Below are positions 16,102 to 23,926 of a stretch of 64,000 nucleotides of DNA, piece by piece (within the stretch, counting starts at the first letter, position 1; every line of letters begins with the position of its first letter). A program made the translations under genes and the position numbers. The DNA is from an uncultured Eubacteriales bacterium (GTDB lineage Bacteria; Bacillota; Clostridia; Oscillospirales; Oscillospiraceae), in contig UQZR01000002.1 of NCBI GenBank assembly GCA_900545585.1, forward strand, positions 98,135 to 162,134. The letters run 5' to 3'. The notes beneath the pieces were generated by a model. The model was given only the letters and a program-made list of their open reading frames with translations, had not been told where the DNA came from and ran no database searches.

Positions 16102-17133
16102 ATGCTGACGGTGTTATTGCCGGAGAACCGGTACAGCCCGCCCCTGCGGGAGCTGCTGGAGCCCCTGCTGCCAGAGGGCAGCGTGTTCCGCGACCCCGAT
16201 GCGGGGCTGGAGGGCCTGACGGGGCAGCGGCTGCTGTTTGCCGTGGCGCTGGATGAGGGCGGCTGCAGCGAGGCGTATTACCGGATGCTCTCCCGCCTGC
16301 GCCGCAGCACCACGCTGCTGCGTGGCTGCGTGGCGGGTCTGGTGGTCACCGGCGTGGGGGAGTTTTACACAAAGGACGTGGCGCGGGACATGGTGTTCGC
16401 CGCCAACCAGTCCGGCTGCGCCTTTCTGGGGCGGCCGCTGGTGGAGGCCACTGGCTCCCTGCGGAACTTCCGCACCCAGGCCCAGATCGGCGGCACCGAT
16501 GAGGTCACAGCCTTTCACGCCGCCGTGGCCGAGCTCATCGGGCGTCTGGCGGACTGGGAAAAGCCCGCCCCCATCCGGCACATCCTGGCGCTCCACGCCT
16601 CCCAGCGCAGCACCTCCAACACGCTGGCCCTGTGGGAGCTGGTGAAAAGCGCCCTGCCGGACACGGTGACAGTGGAGGAGATCTGCCTGCGCAACGGCAC
16701 CATGGCGGACTGCAACGGATGCAGCTACACCGCCTGTCTCCACTTCGGCGAGCAGGGCGGCTGCTTCTACGGCGGGCCCATGGTGGAGGAGGTGTATCCC
16801 GCCATCCGGCGGTGCGACGCGCTGGTGATGCTGTGCGCCAATTATAACGATGCGCTGGCGGCAAACCTGACCGCCTGCGTCAACCGGATGACGGCGCTGT
16901 TCCGGCAAAGCCGGTTCTACGATAAGCGGCTGTTCGGGCTGGTGGTGTCCGGCTATTCCGGCGGCGACCTGCTGGCACGGCAGCTGATCTCGGCACTGAA
17001 TATGAACAAATCCTTCTTCCTGCCGCCCCACTTCTGTCTGCTGGAGACGGCCAACGAGAGGGGGAGCCTTGTGAAGCTGCCCCACATCGCCGACGAGGCG
17101 GCGCAGTTTGCGCAGCGCATGATGAAGAATTAA
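16102..17133 (+). CDS. Flavodoxin-like NAD(P)H-dependent reductase with Cys cluster
   Basis: A 343-residue protein. The N-terminal about 155 residues match nothing I recognise. The C-terminal part is an NADPH-dependent FMN reductase/flavodoxin fold with a phosphate-binding loop (HASQRSTSNT, 165-174) and a cysteine cluster C204-x2-C207-x4-C212-x8-C221 as in iron-sulfur flavoproteins, which may bind [4Fe-4S]. An ANYNDALAANLTAC strand follows. I chose ATG 16102 because GAGGAGG lies 8 bases upstream; the in-frame GTG at 16093 overlaps that site. It is the last gene of the fusion-protein operon, giving that system a likely electron-transfer component. The N-terminal extension may be a partner- or substrate-binding domain. 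Confidence 0.75.
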   Translation: MLTVLLPENRYSPPLRELLEPLLPEGSVFRDPDAGLEGLTGQRLLFAVALDEGGCSEAYYRMLSRLRRSTTLLRGCVAGLVVTGVGEFYTKDVARDMVFAANQSGCAFLGRPLVEATGSLRNFRTQAQIGGTDEVTAFHAAVAELIGRLADWEKPAPIRHILALHASQRSTSNTLALWELVKSALPDTVTVEEICLRNGTMADCNGCSYTACLHFGEQGGCFYGGPMVEEVYPAIRRCDALVMLCANYNDALAANLTACVNRMTALFRQSRFYDKRLFGLVVSGYSGGDLLARQLISALNMNKSFFLPPHFCLLETANERGSLVKLPHIADEAAQFAQRMMKN

Positions 17134-17140
17134 AAAAATC

Positions 17141-17168
17141 CTCCCGATTTGTCAGGAAAAATCGGGAG
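17141..17168 (-). terminator. Terminator facing the suf operon
   Basis: CTCCCGATTT (17141-17150) pairs with AAATCGGGAG (17159-17168). On the minus strand the stem is followed by GATTTTTTT, an intrinsic terminator. Its left A-run overlaps the stop codon of the flavoprotein gene. Confidence 0.75.
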
Positions 17169-17183
17169 AACGGGGAAAAGCAG

Positions 17184-17236
17184 AACAGGACAAGGGGCGG
17201 ATATGCGAAAAACGCATATCCGCCCCTTGTCCTGTT
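17184..17236. terminator. 24-bp perfect hairpin between converging operons
   Basis: Arms 17184-17207 and 17213-17236 are perfect reverse complements with an AAAAA loop. There is no T-run on either side. It probably blocks antisense readthrough or stabilises the 3' ends of the two converging transcripts, together with the adjacent terminator. Confidence 0.7.
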
Positions 17237-17254
17237 GGGGGAGAAACGATCGCG

Positions 17255-17698
17255 TCAGAAATTTGGCTTGTCATGTTTGCTGCGGAGGGCCTCGTTCAGC
17301 GTCCGCCAGCCCAGCATGGCGCACTTTACCCGCGCCGGCATGTGGGCCACGTCACGCAGAGCGCCGGCCTCCTCCAGCTGGTCGATCTCATCCTCCGATG
17401 CCTCGCCGCGGATCATCTTCTGGAACAGCTCACAGAGGCGGAGCGCCTCATCCTGCGGGCGTCCGATGACCATGCCCAGCATGATGTCCGCCGACGCCTG
17501 GGACACGGCGCAGCCGCTGCCCACGAAGGCCCCATCGGTGATGGTCTGGCCGTCGGTCTTGAGCTTCAGGCGGATCTCATCGCCGCAGCTGGGGTTGACG
17601 CCGGCCAGCTCGATGTCCGCATCCGGCAGGTCGTGCTTGAACTCCGGATGGAGGATGTGCTCCGTCAGGATCTCGTTATAAAAGCGGTTAGTTTCCAT
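17255..17698 (-). CDS. sufU: SufU-type sulfur-transfer/scaffold protein
   Basis: A 147-residue SufU/IscU-family protein. The three cysteines expected in SufU are visible in NPSCGDEI, GSGCAVSQASA and RVKCAMLGW. A short insertion before the third cysteine (EASEDEIDQLEEAGAL) is the feature that separates SufU from IscU. SufU accepts sulfur from SufS in a Zn-dependent reaction and passes it on to SufBCD. The ATG at 17698 lies within the end of sufS (11-base overlap); a longer frame running into sufS is rejected. It is the last gene of the operon. Confidence 0.93.
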   Translation of the reverse strand: METNRFYNEILTEHILHPEFKHDLPDADIELAGVNPSCGDEIRLKLKTDGQTITDGAFVGSGCAVSQASADIMLGMVIGRPQDEALRLCELFQKMIRGEASEDEIDQLEEAGALRDVAHMPARVKCAMLGWRTLNEALRSKHDKPNF

Positions 17699-18902
17699 AG
17701 CCCATACGCTCCCTGATGGTGGACAGGCTCTGCAGCAGGCGGTCCACCTCGTTTTCCGTGTTGTAGAAGGCGAAGCTGGCCCGCACCGTTGCGCTGTATC
17801 CCAGATGCTGCAGCAGCGGCTGGGCGCAGTGGTGTCCGGCGCGGACATCCACACCGTCGCAGGCCAGAATTTCGCTGACATCGTGGGGGTGGACGCCCTC
17901 CACGGTGAAGGTGACGATGCCGTTATGCTCCTCGGCTCTGTCGGAGCCGATGACGTGGATATGGGGCATATCGGCCATGCCGGTCAGCGTCCGCTGCGTC
18001 AGGGCCAGCTCCTGCCGGTGCATGGCGTCGAAGCCCACGGACTCCACATACTCAATGGCGGCGCGGAGCCCCGCCGCGCCGGCGGCGTTGACGGTGCCGG
18101 CCTCGAATTTGTGGGGCAGCTCGGCAAACACCGCGCCCTCACGGGTAACGGACTCGATCATCTCGCCGCCGGTGAGGAAGGGGGGCATCTCCTCCAGCAG
18201 GGCACGCTTGCCGTACAGCACGCCGATGCCCATGGGGCCGTAGACCTTATGGCCGGAGAAGGCCAGGAAATCCACGTCCAGCGCCTGCACGTCCACAGGG
18301 ATGTGGGGCGTGCTCTGGGCGCCGTCCACCACGATGACCGCGCCGTGCCGGTGAGCTATGTCGGCCAGCTGTCGGATGGGGTTGACGCGGCCGATGACAT
18401 TGGAGACGTGGGTCACGGCCACCAGCTTCGTCTTGCCGGTGATGACAGCCTCGGCCCTGTTCAGGTCCAGACTGCCGTCAGGCTCACACTCCAGAAACTT
18501 CAATGCCGCGCCGGTCTGGCGGCACACCATCTGCCAGGGCAGCAGGTCGCTGTGATGCTCCAGAATGGAGACCACTACCTCGTCGCCGGCCCTGATATGG
18601 CTGAGACCGTAGCTGTATGCCGCCAGATTCAGACCCTCGGTGGTGTTGCGGGTGAACACGATCTCCGACGTGCTTCCGGCATTGAGGAAGCGGCGCACAG
18701 CGGCCCGGGCGTTCTCATAGGCATCGGTGGCCGCCACGCTCAGGGGGTACAGGCCCCGCAGGGGGTTGGCGTTCTGCTCACAGTAAAAGCGGTTCACCGC
18801 GTCCAGCACGCACTGAGGCCGCTGGGCCGTGGCCGCGTTGTCCAGATAGGCGATGTCCTGCGCCATCAGCAGGGGGAAGTCCTTTCGATAGGCGTTGGTC
18901 AT
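17688..18902 (-). CDS. sufS: Cysteine desulfurase SufS
   Basis: A 404-residue PLP enzyme of the class V aminotransferase fold that removes sulfur from cysteine for Fe-S cluster assembly. The PLP-binding lysine is in FSGHKVYGPMGIGVLYG, the PLP-stacking histidine region is near EHHSDLLPWQ, and the catalytic cysteine is in RAGHHCAQPLL. The short catalytic-loop type (RAGHHC) marks group II desulfurases (SufS), which need SufU. The start has GGAGG, one base after the sufD stop. Confidence 0.95.
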   Translation of the reverse strand: MTNAYRKDFPLLMAQDIAYLDNAATAQRPQCVLDAVNRFYCEQNANPLRGLYPLSVAATDAYENARAAVRRFLNAGSTSEIVFTRNTTEGLNLAAYSYGLSHIRAGDEVVVSILEHHSDLLPWQMVCRQTGAALKFLECEPDGSLDLNRAEAVITGKTKLVAVTHVSNVIGRVNPIRQLADIAHRHGAVIVVDGAQSTPHIPVDVQALDVDFLAFSGHKVYGPMGIGVLYGKRALLEEMPPFLTGGEMIESVTREGAVFAELPHKFEAGTVNAAGAAGLRAAIEYVESVGFDAMHRQELALTQRTLTGMADMPHIHVIGSDRAEEHNGIVTFTVEGVHPHDVSEILACDGVDVRAGHHCAQPLLQHLGYSATVRASFAFYNTENEVDRLLQSLSTIRERMGYGN

Positions 18903-18903
18903 G

Positions 18904-19800
18904 TCACATACCTCCGTTCAATTCATGCTGCACCGTCTCGGCGGTGGCGTCGTCGCCCAGATCGTGGGCCAGACGCTCCACGGCGGCACGGGCCATCAGG
19001 CGCTCCGCCGCATCGCGGTCGAAGCCGCGGCTCTCAAAGTAAAACAGGGTGTCGTCATCCAGCGCGCCGATGGTGGCGCCGTGGGTGCCCTCCACGTTTT
19101 CCTCGGCGCAGAGGATCAGGGGCACGGTCCTGTTCACCACATCATCGCCCAGCAGCAGCACCGTCTCCTGCTCGCTGCCGGTGGAGCCGGCGGAGCCGTT
19201 CTTGAAGTCGATGGTGCCGCGGAACACCTTTTTGGCGCTGTCGGACAGAGCACCGGACACGTCGATGTCGCTGCGGGTGTTCCGGCCCACATGGTCCACG
19301 GCCAGATTCAGGTCGATGACCTGCTGCTTCCGGCCCAGATAGCCCATGGCGGCCTTCAGGGACGCACCGTCGGCCAGCGTCAGCCGGTCGTCGGCGTAGG
19401 TGTTGCCCCGGCCGGGAAGCAGGCGGTACAGCTCCACGGAGCTGCCCTCCGGACAGTGGGCCGAGACCTCGCTGCGCAGGACGGCGTGCTCATCCATGAC
19501 CTGCACCTGCACCAGACGGATGACCGCGCCCCTTTCGGGCCGCAGCACCGTCCGGACATGGAGGTGATCGCCGCCGCGGAACGTCTCGTACACGGTGACG
19601 CGCTGGCCCCGGGCGGCGGTGATCTCCACCGTTCTGCGGGCGTAGGGGGCATCGGCGGACAGCTCCAGCCGTCCGTCGGCGGACAGCACCTCCGTGCCGC
19701 CGTCCACGGCGCCCGCTTCGTCCCAGAGGAGGGCCGTTTCGTTGACGCCCAGCCGGTTCCAGGTGCGGGTGGGCAGTTTATTTACCAGAATCGTTTCCAT
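18904..19800 (-). CDS. sufD: SufD-like Fe-S assembly scaffold subunit
   Basis: A 298-residue SufB/SufD-family protein, shorter than typical SufD (about 400-430), lacking part of the N-terminal region. The beta-helix core and the C-terminal HGATIGALDDDTLFYFESRG segment with its helical tail are clear. It pairs with SufB and docks SufC. The start ATG follows GGAAAGGAG. The shortened form is common in clostridial suf operons. Confidence 0.88.
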   Translation of the reverse strand: METILVNKLPTRTWNRLGVNETALLWDEAGAVDGGTEVLSADGRLELSADAPYARRTVEITAARGQRVTVYETFRGGDHLHVRTVLRPERGAVIRLVQVQVMDEHAVLRSEVSAHCPEGSSVELYRLLPGRGNTYADDRLTLADGASLKAAMGYLGRKQQVIDLNLAVDHVGRNTRSDIDVSGALSDSAKKVFRGTIDFKNGSAGSTGSEQETVLLLGDDVVNRTVPLILCAEENVEGTHGATIGALDDDTLFYFESRGFDRDAAERLMARAAVERLAHDLGDDATAETVQHELNGGM

Positions 19801-19819
19801 TTACAGACTCCTTTCCCGC

Positions 19820-21226
19820 TTAGCCGATGCTGCCCTTCATCTCAAGGCGGATGAGGTTGTTCATCTCCACGGCGTACTCCACCGGCAGCTCCTTGGAGAC
19901 GTTGTCGGCAAAGCCGCTGACGATCAGGGCCCGGGCGTCCTCCTCCGTCAGGCCGCGGCTCATGAGATAGAACACGGCGTCGCCGCTGATGCTGCCGATG
20001 CGGGCCTCGTGGCCGATGGCGGCGTCACGGGTGCGGACATCCATGGCGGGGATGGTGTCGGAGCGGGACTCCGAATCCAGCATCAGGGACTGACAGGATA
20101 CCGAGGACTTGGCGCCCTTGGCGGTTTTTTCCACCACCACGCTGCTGCGGAAGGTGCTGACGCCGCCGCTCTTGCTGATGGAGCGGGTGTTCATATACGA
20201 ACTGGTATTTTTGCCGATGTGGACCACCTTGGCGCCGGTGTCCAGATCCTGCCCCGCGCCAGCGAAGGTGACGCCGGTGAACGTCATGCGGGAGCCGTCG
20301 CCCTTCAGGACGCTCATGGGGTAGAGACAGCCGGTGTGGGAGCCGAAGGAGCCGGACACCCACTCGATGACGCCGCCTTCCTCTACCAGCGCCCGCTTGG
20401 TGTTGAGGTTATACATGTTCTTGGACCAGTTTTCGATGGTGGAATAGCGCAGCTTGGCGTTCTTCTTGACGTACAGCTCCACGCAGCCGGCGTGGAGGTT
20501 GGCCACGTTGTACTTGGGGGCGGAGCAGCCCTCAATGAAGTGGAGGCTGGCCCCCTCGTCCACGATGATGAGGGTGTGCTCGAACTGGCCGGCGCCCTTG
20601 GCGTTCAGCCGGAAGTAGGACTGGAGGGGGATGGACACCTGCACGCCCCTGGGGACGTACACGAAGGAGCCGCCGGACCACACCGCGCCGTGGAGCGCGG
20701 CGAACTTGTGGTCGGTGGGGGGCACCAGCTTCATAAAGTACTTGCGCACCATGTCGGCGTACTCGCCGTGAAGCGCGCTCTCCATGTCGGTATAGACCAC
20801 GCCCTGAGCTGCCACCTCGGCGCGGACATTGTGGTACACCAGCTCGGAATCGTACTGGGCGCCCACGCCGGCCAGAGACTTGCGCTCCGCCTCGGGAATG
20901 CCCAGACGCTCAAAGGTATCCTTGATGTCCTGAGGCACGTTTTTCCAGTCGTTCTGCATTTTTGTGTTGGGCCGGACGTAGGTGGCGATATGGTCCATGT
21001 CCAGACCCGCCAGCGACGGGCCCCAGTCCGGCAGCGGCGTCTCGTTGTAAATTTGCAGGGAGTGGAGACGGAACTGCTGCATCCAGACGGGGTCGTTCTT
21101 CTCCTGAGACAGCTTTTCCACGATGGCGGGGGTCAGGCCCGCCTCCATGCGGTAGGCATCGTGCTCCGCGTCCCGGATGTCGTATACGCTGCGGTCGATG
21201 TCGTCTACATAGGTCTTTTCGCGCAT
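19820..21226 (-). CDS. sufB: Fe-S cluster assembly protein SufB
   Basis: A 468-residue SufB with the family's characteristic beta-helix core and signature GSFGSHTGCLYPMS, plus the acidic and His residues of the C-terminal MDVRTRDAAIGHEARIGSI block. It is the scaffold on which the nascent cluster is built. The ATG at 21226 is preceded by GGAGG; a start six codons upstream lies in the ribosome binding site and is rejected. Gene order is C-B-D-S-U, differing from the sufCDSUB order of Bacillus. Confidence 0.95.
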   Translation of the reverse strand: MREKTYVDDIDRSVYDIRDAEHDAYRMEAGLTPAIVEKLSQEKNDPVWMQQFRLHSLQIYNETPLPDWGPSLAGLDMDHIATYVRPNTKMQNDWKNVPQDIKDTFERLGIPEAERKSLAGVGAQYDSELVYHNVRAEVAAQGVVYTDMESALHGEYADMVRKYFMKLVPPTDHKFAALHGAVWSGGSFVYVPRGVQVSIPLQSYFRLNAKGAGQFEHTLIIVDEGASLHFIEGCSAPKYNVANLHAGCVELYVKKNAKLRYSTIENWSKNMYNLNTKRALVEEGGVIEWVSGSFGSHTGCLYPMSVLKGDGSRMTFTGVTFAGAGQDLDTGAKVVHIGKNTSSYMNTRSISKSGGVSTFRSSVVVEKTAKGAKSSVSCQSLMLDSESRSDTIPAMDVRTRDAAIGHEARIGSISGDAVFYLMSRGLTEEDARALIVSGFADNVSKELPVEYAVEMNNLIRLEMKGSIG

Positions 21227-21240
21227 GACGGCACCTCCGT

Positions 21241-21987
<747 letters not shown>

Positions 21988-22014
21988 GTTCGTTGCCTCC
22001 TGTGTGCAATTTAC

Positions 22015-22060
22015 CTACTAATCTACTGGGGATTATAGGACGAATAGCCTATCTTGTCAA
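22015..22060 (-). promoter_or_regulatory. suf promoter and candidate operator
   Basis: On the minus strand TTGACA (22055-22060), a 17-base spacer and TATAAT (22032-22037) form a full-consensus promoter. Just downstream, AGTAG-ATT-AGTAG (22015-22027) is a direct repeat at the transcription start that may be an operator for an Rrf2-family Fe-S sensor; no such regulator lies in the window. Confidence 0.72.
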
Positions 22061-22067
22061 TAGGGAA

Positions 22068-22105
22068 ATGGAAAAAGAAAAGCGGAGCGGCAAAAGCCGC
22101 TCCGC
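22068..22105 (-). terminator. Terminator of the sigma/anti-sigma operon
   Basis: GCGGAGCGGC and GCCGCTCCGC (22082-22105) pair around an AAAA loop. The minus strand continues with TTTTCTTTTT. Confidence 0.85.
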
Positions 22106-22122
22106 AGGGGGTACGCAGGGGG

Positions 22123-23229
22123 TCAGGGCAGGTAGGTCAGCTGCACGGGGATGTGCTGCTCGGCGGTGAAGTCGAACCAGCGGCCGTCGAGGGACACGGA
22201 GGTAACGGTGTCCACGTCCACCATACGGTTGAAGATGTATACCGCGTGAGCGAAGGGGGCGGTCTCGCCGTCGCCGTAGATGTAGCCCAGCACCCAGTTC
22301 ATCAGGTTCTGGCTGTCGCTGCTCACCGCGTAGGAGGAGCCGTCGGCATAGTGCAGGGTCAGCTCCTGGACGGTCAGCTCCTGCGCGGGGGAGGCATTGT
22401 CCATGGTGATGCCCACGGCGGAGATGCGGGCCGTTTCGCCGTTGGCGGCGGTGAAGGTCCGGACGGGAGCATAGGCGCGGGGCTGGATGGCCACGGCGTA
22501 GGGCTCCTTGCCCTCCGCGCCGCCGTCGTAAACGGTGAAGTAGAGGTTGTCGCCCTTCTGATACGTCTCACCGGCGGCAAAGTAGGCCACCACGTCCAGA
22601 TGGGTGGCGGTGCTGGTGGTCTTGTCCACGTGGAGCTTGACATTGATGCTGCCGCCCTGCTGGTAGTCGGGGGAGCGCAGGTACATGCGGGGCTCCAGCG
22701 GCAGGCCGTAGACCTCGCCGTAGCCGGCCTCCTCATAGGACACGCCCTCGGGATCGTCCACGGCGTAGGTCAGGATGCCGCAGCCGCTCTCGTCGATGAG
22801 GAATGTCCCCAGTGTGATGGTGGTGCTGCCAACGGTGAGGCCGGCGTCCAGCTTGGACAGGTAATCGCCCACCAGGCGCTGCACCGTCTCCACATCGCCG
22901 GGGATACGCTCCATGTCCGGTACGGTGATGAGCTCACCGGAGTTGCCCTCCACCGTGGGGGCGGAGGCGTCCATATCGTCGGTGAAGGCGTGGAGCGTGG
23001 TGTCGCTGACGCCGTCGGCGGGGGTCACGTCCGCCTTGATGAGATGCACTACGCCGGCTGCTGCGGCCACCGTCAGCATCAGGGCGGCGGCGATGGCGAT
23101 GACCACACCCTTGCGCAGGGTGCGGTGGGTCTTTTTGCTGTTCTCCATGGTTTTCTGAACCTCCATCAGTGTGTCGGGGGAGGCGTGCAGTGTGGAGAAG
23201 GTCTTTTGGAAAAGCTCGTGCTCTGTCAT
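22123..23229 (-). CDS. Membrane anti-sigma factor (RsiV/DUF4179-like)
   Basis: A 368-residue single-pass protein. A short cytoplasmic segment (1-40) is followed by one transmembrane helix (about 41-63) and a long extracellular region. The stop/start overlap (ATGA) with the ECF sigma gene, and its place downstream, fit an anti-sigma factor held in the membrane. The extracellular part has no family I can name with confidence; two beta-rich blocks (about 90-220 and 230-365) are visible. In RsiV-type systems the outer domain senses lysozyme or envelope damage and is cleaved to release the sigma factor; that this protein does so is inference. Confidence 0.7.
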   Translation of the reverse strand: MTEHELFQKTFSTLHASPDTLMEVQKTMENSKKTHRTLRKGVVIAIAAALMLTVAAAAGVVHLIKADVTPADGVSDTTLHAFTDDMDASAPTVEGNSGELITVPDMERIPGDVETVQRLVGDYLSKLDAGLTVGSTTITLGTFLIDESGCGILTYAVDDPEGVSYEEAGYGEVYGLPLEPRMYLRSPDYQQGGSINVKLHVDKTTSTATHLDVVAYFAAGETYQKGDNLYFTVYDGGAEGKEPYAVAIQPRAYAPVRTFTAANGETARISAVGITMDNASPAQELTVQELTLHYADGSSYAVSSDSQNLMNWVLGYIYGDGETAPFAHAVYIFNRMVDVDTVTSVSLDGRWFDFTAEQHIPVQLTYLP

Positions 23230-23702
23230 GTCTGCGGCACCTCCGATAAAATGTGTTTCAGCTTCTCTCTGGCGCGGGCCAGCCGTGTGCGCACCGTTTC
23301 CTCCGGTATGTCCATGAGGCCGGCGATCTCCTTCTGGCGGTAGCCCTCGTAATAGTACAGCAGCACCGGCACGCGGTAGCGCCGGTCCAGAGCCATCACC
23401 GCCTCAAACAGCTCCTGACACTGGGGCTCCTCAAAGGTCAGGCTGTTTTCATAGTCGGCGATGTCCTCCGTCCTGTGCCACGGGGCGCGGAGTATATTTT
23501 TGCACCGATTGACCGTAACGCGGATCAGCCAGTTCTTCACATGGGCGTCGTCATCGAACGCCTTGTCCGTTTTGTACAGCTGCAGCAGCACGTCCTGGGT
23601 CACATCGTCGGCGTCGGCGGGGGAGCGCAGATAGCTGTACGCCACCCGGAACACCGTATCCATATATCGCTCTGCCAGAGGGGAAAACTGTTGCTCTGTC
23701 AT
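23226..23702 (-). CDS. ECF RNA polymerase sigma factor
   Basis: A 158-residue ECF sigma factor. Region 2 includes YMDTVFRVAYSYLRSPADADDVTQDVLLQL, split here by a typical acidic loop; region 4 holds YYEGYRQKEIAGLMDIPEETVRTRLARAREKL, the helix-turn-helix for the -35 element. It is translationally coupled to the anti-sigma gene by a 4-base overlap. The ATG follows AAGGAG. The upstream sequence has a -35 TGAAAC, a mark of ECF-dependent promoters, which suggests autoregulation. Confidence 0.93.
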   Translation of the reverse strand: MTEQQFSPLAERYMDTVFRVAYSYLRSPADADDVTQDVLLQLYKTDKAFDDDAHVKNWLIRVTVNRCKNILRAPWHRTEDIADYENSLTFEEPQCQELFEAVMALDRRYRVPVLLYYYEGYRQKEIAGLMDIPEETVRTRLARAREKLKHILSEVPQT

Positions 23703-23743
23703 AGATCGATCTCCTTGCTGTCTGAAAGGCCCTTCATACTACA

Positions 23744-23770
23744 TACACGTGGGGACGGTGAAATGTTTCA
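23744..23770 (-). promoter_or_regulatory. ECF-type autoregulatory promoter
   Basis: Minus strand: TGAAAC (23765-23770), 15 bases, then CGTGTA (23744-23749). This is the SigW/SigV-type pattern (TGAAAC with CGT at -10), though the spacer is one base shorter than typical. Confidence 0.6.
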
Positions 23771-23820
23771 TCGACAAAAAAATTTTTATTCCCGGGCATG
23801 AGCACATCATGTGGAAAACG

Positions 23821-23866
23821 AAAAGCACGGCATGGCGCGAGGCATTCGCGTCATGCCGTGCTTTTT
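23821..23866. terminator. Bidirectional terminator after the phosphorelay operon
   Basis: AAAAGCACGGCATG (23821-23834) pairs with CATGCCGTGCTTTT (23852-23865), with an inner CGCGA/TCGCG stem and T/A flanks on both sides. Confidence 0.85.
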
Positions 23867-23926
23867 ACGCTTCCGATGGCGGCTCCGTCTCAGGGAGTCT
23901 GCACGTGGGGGACGGATGCTTTCTTC

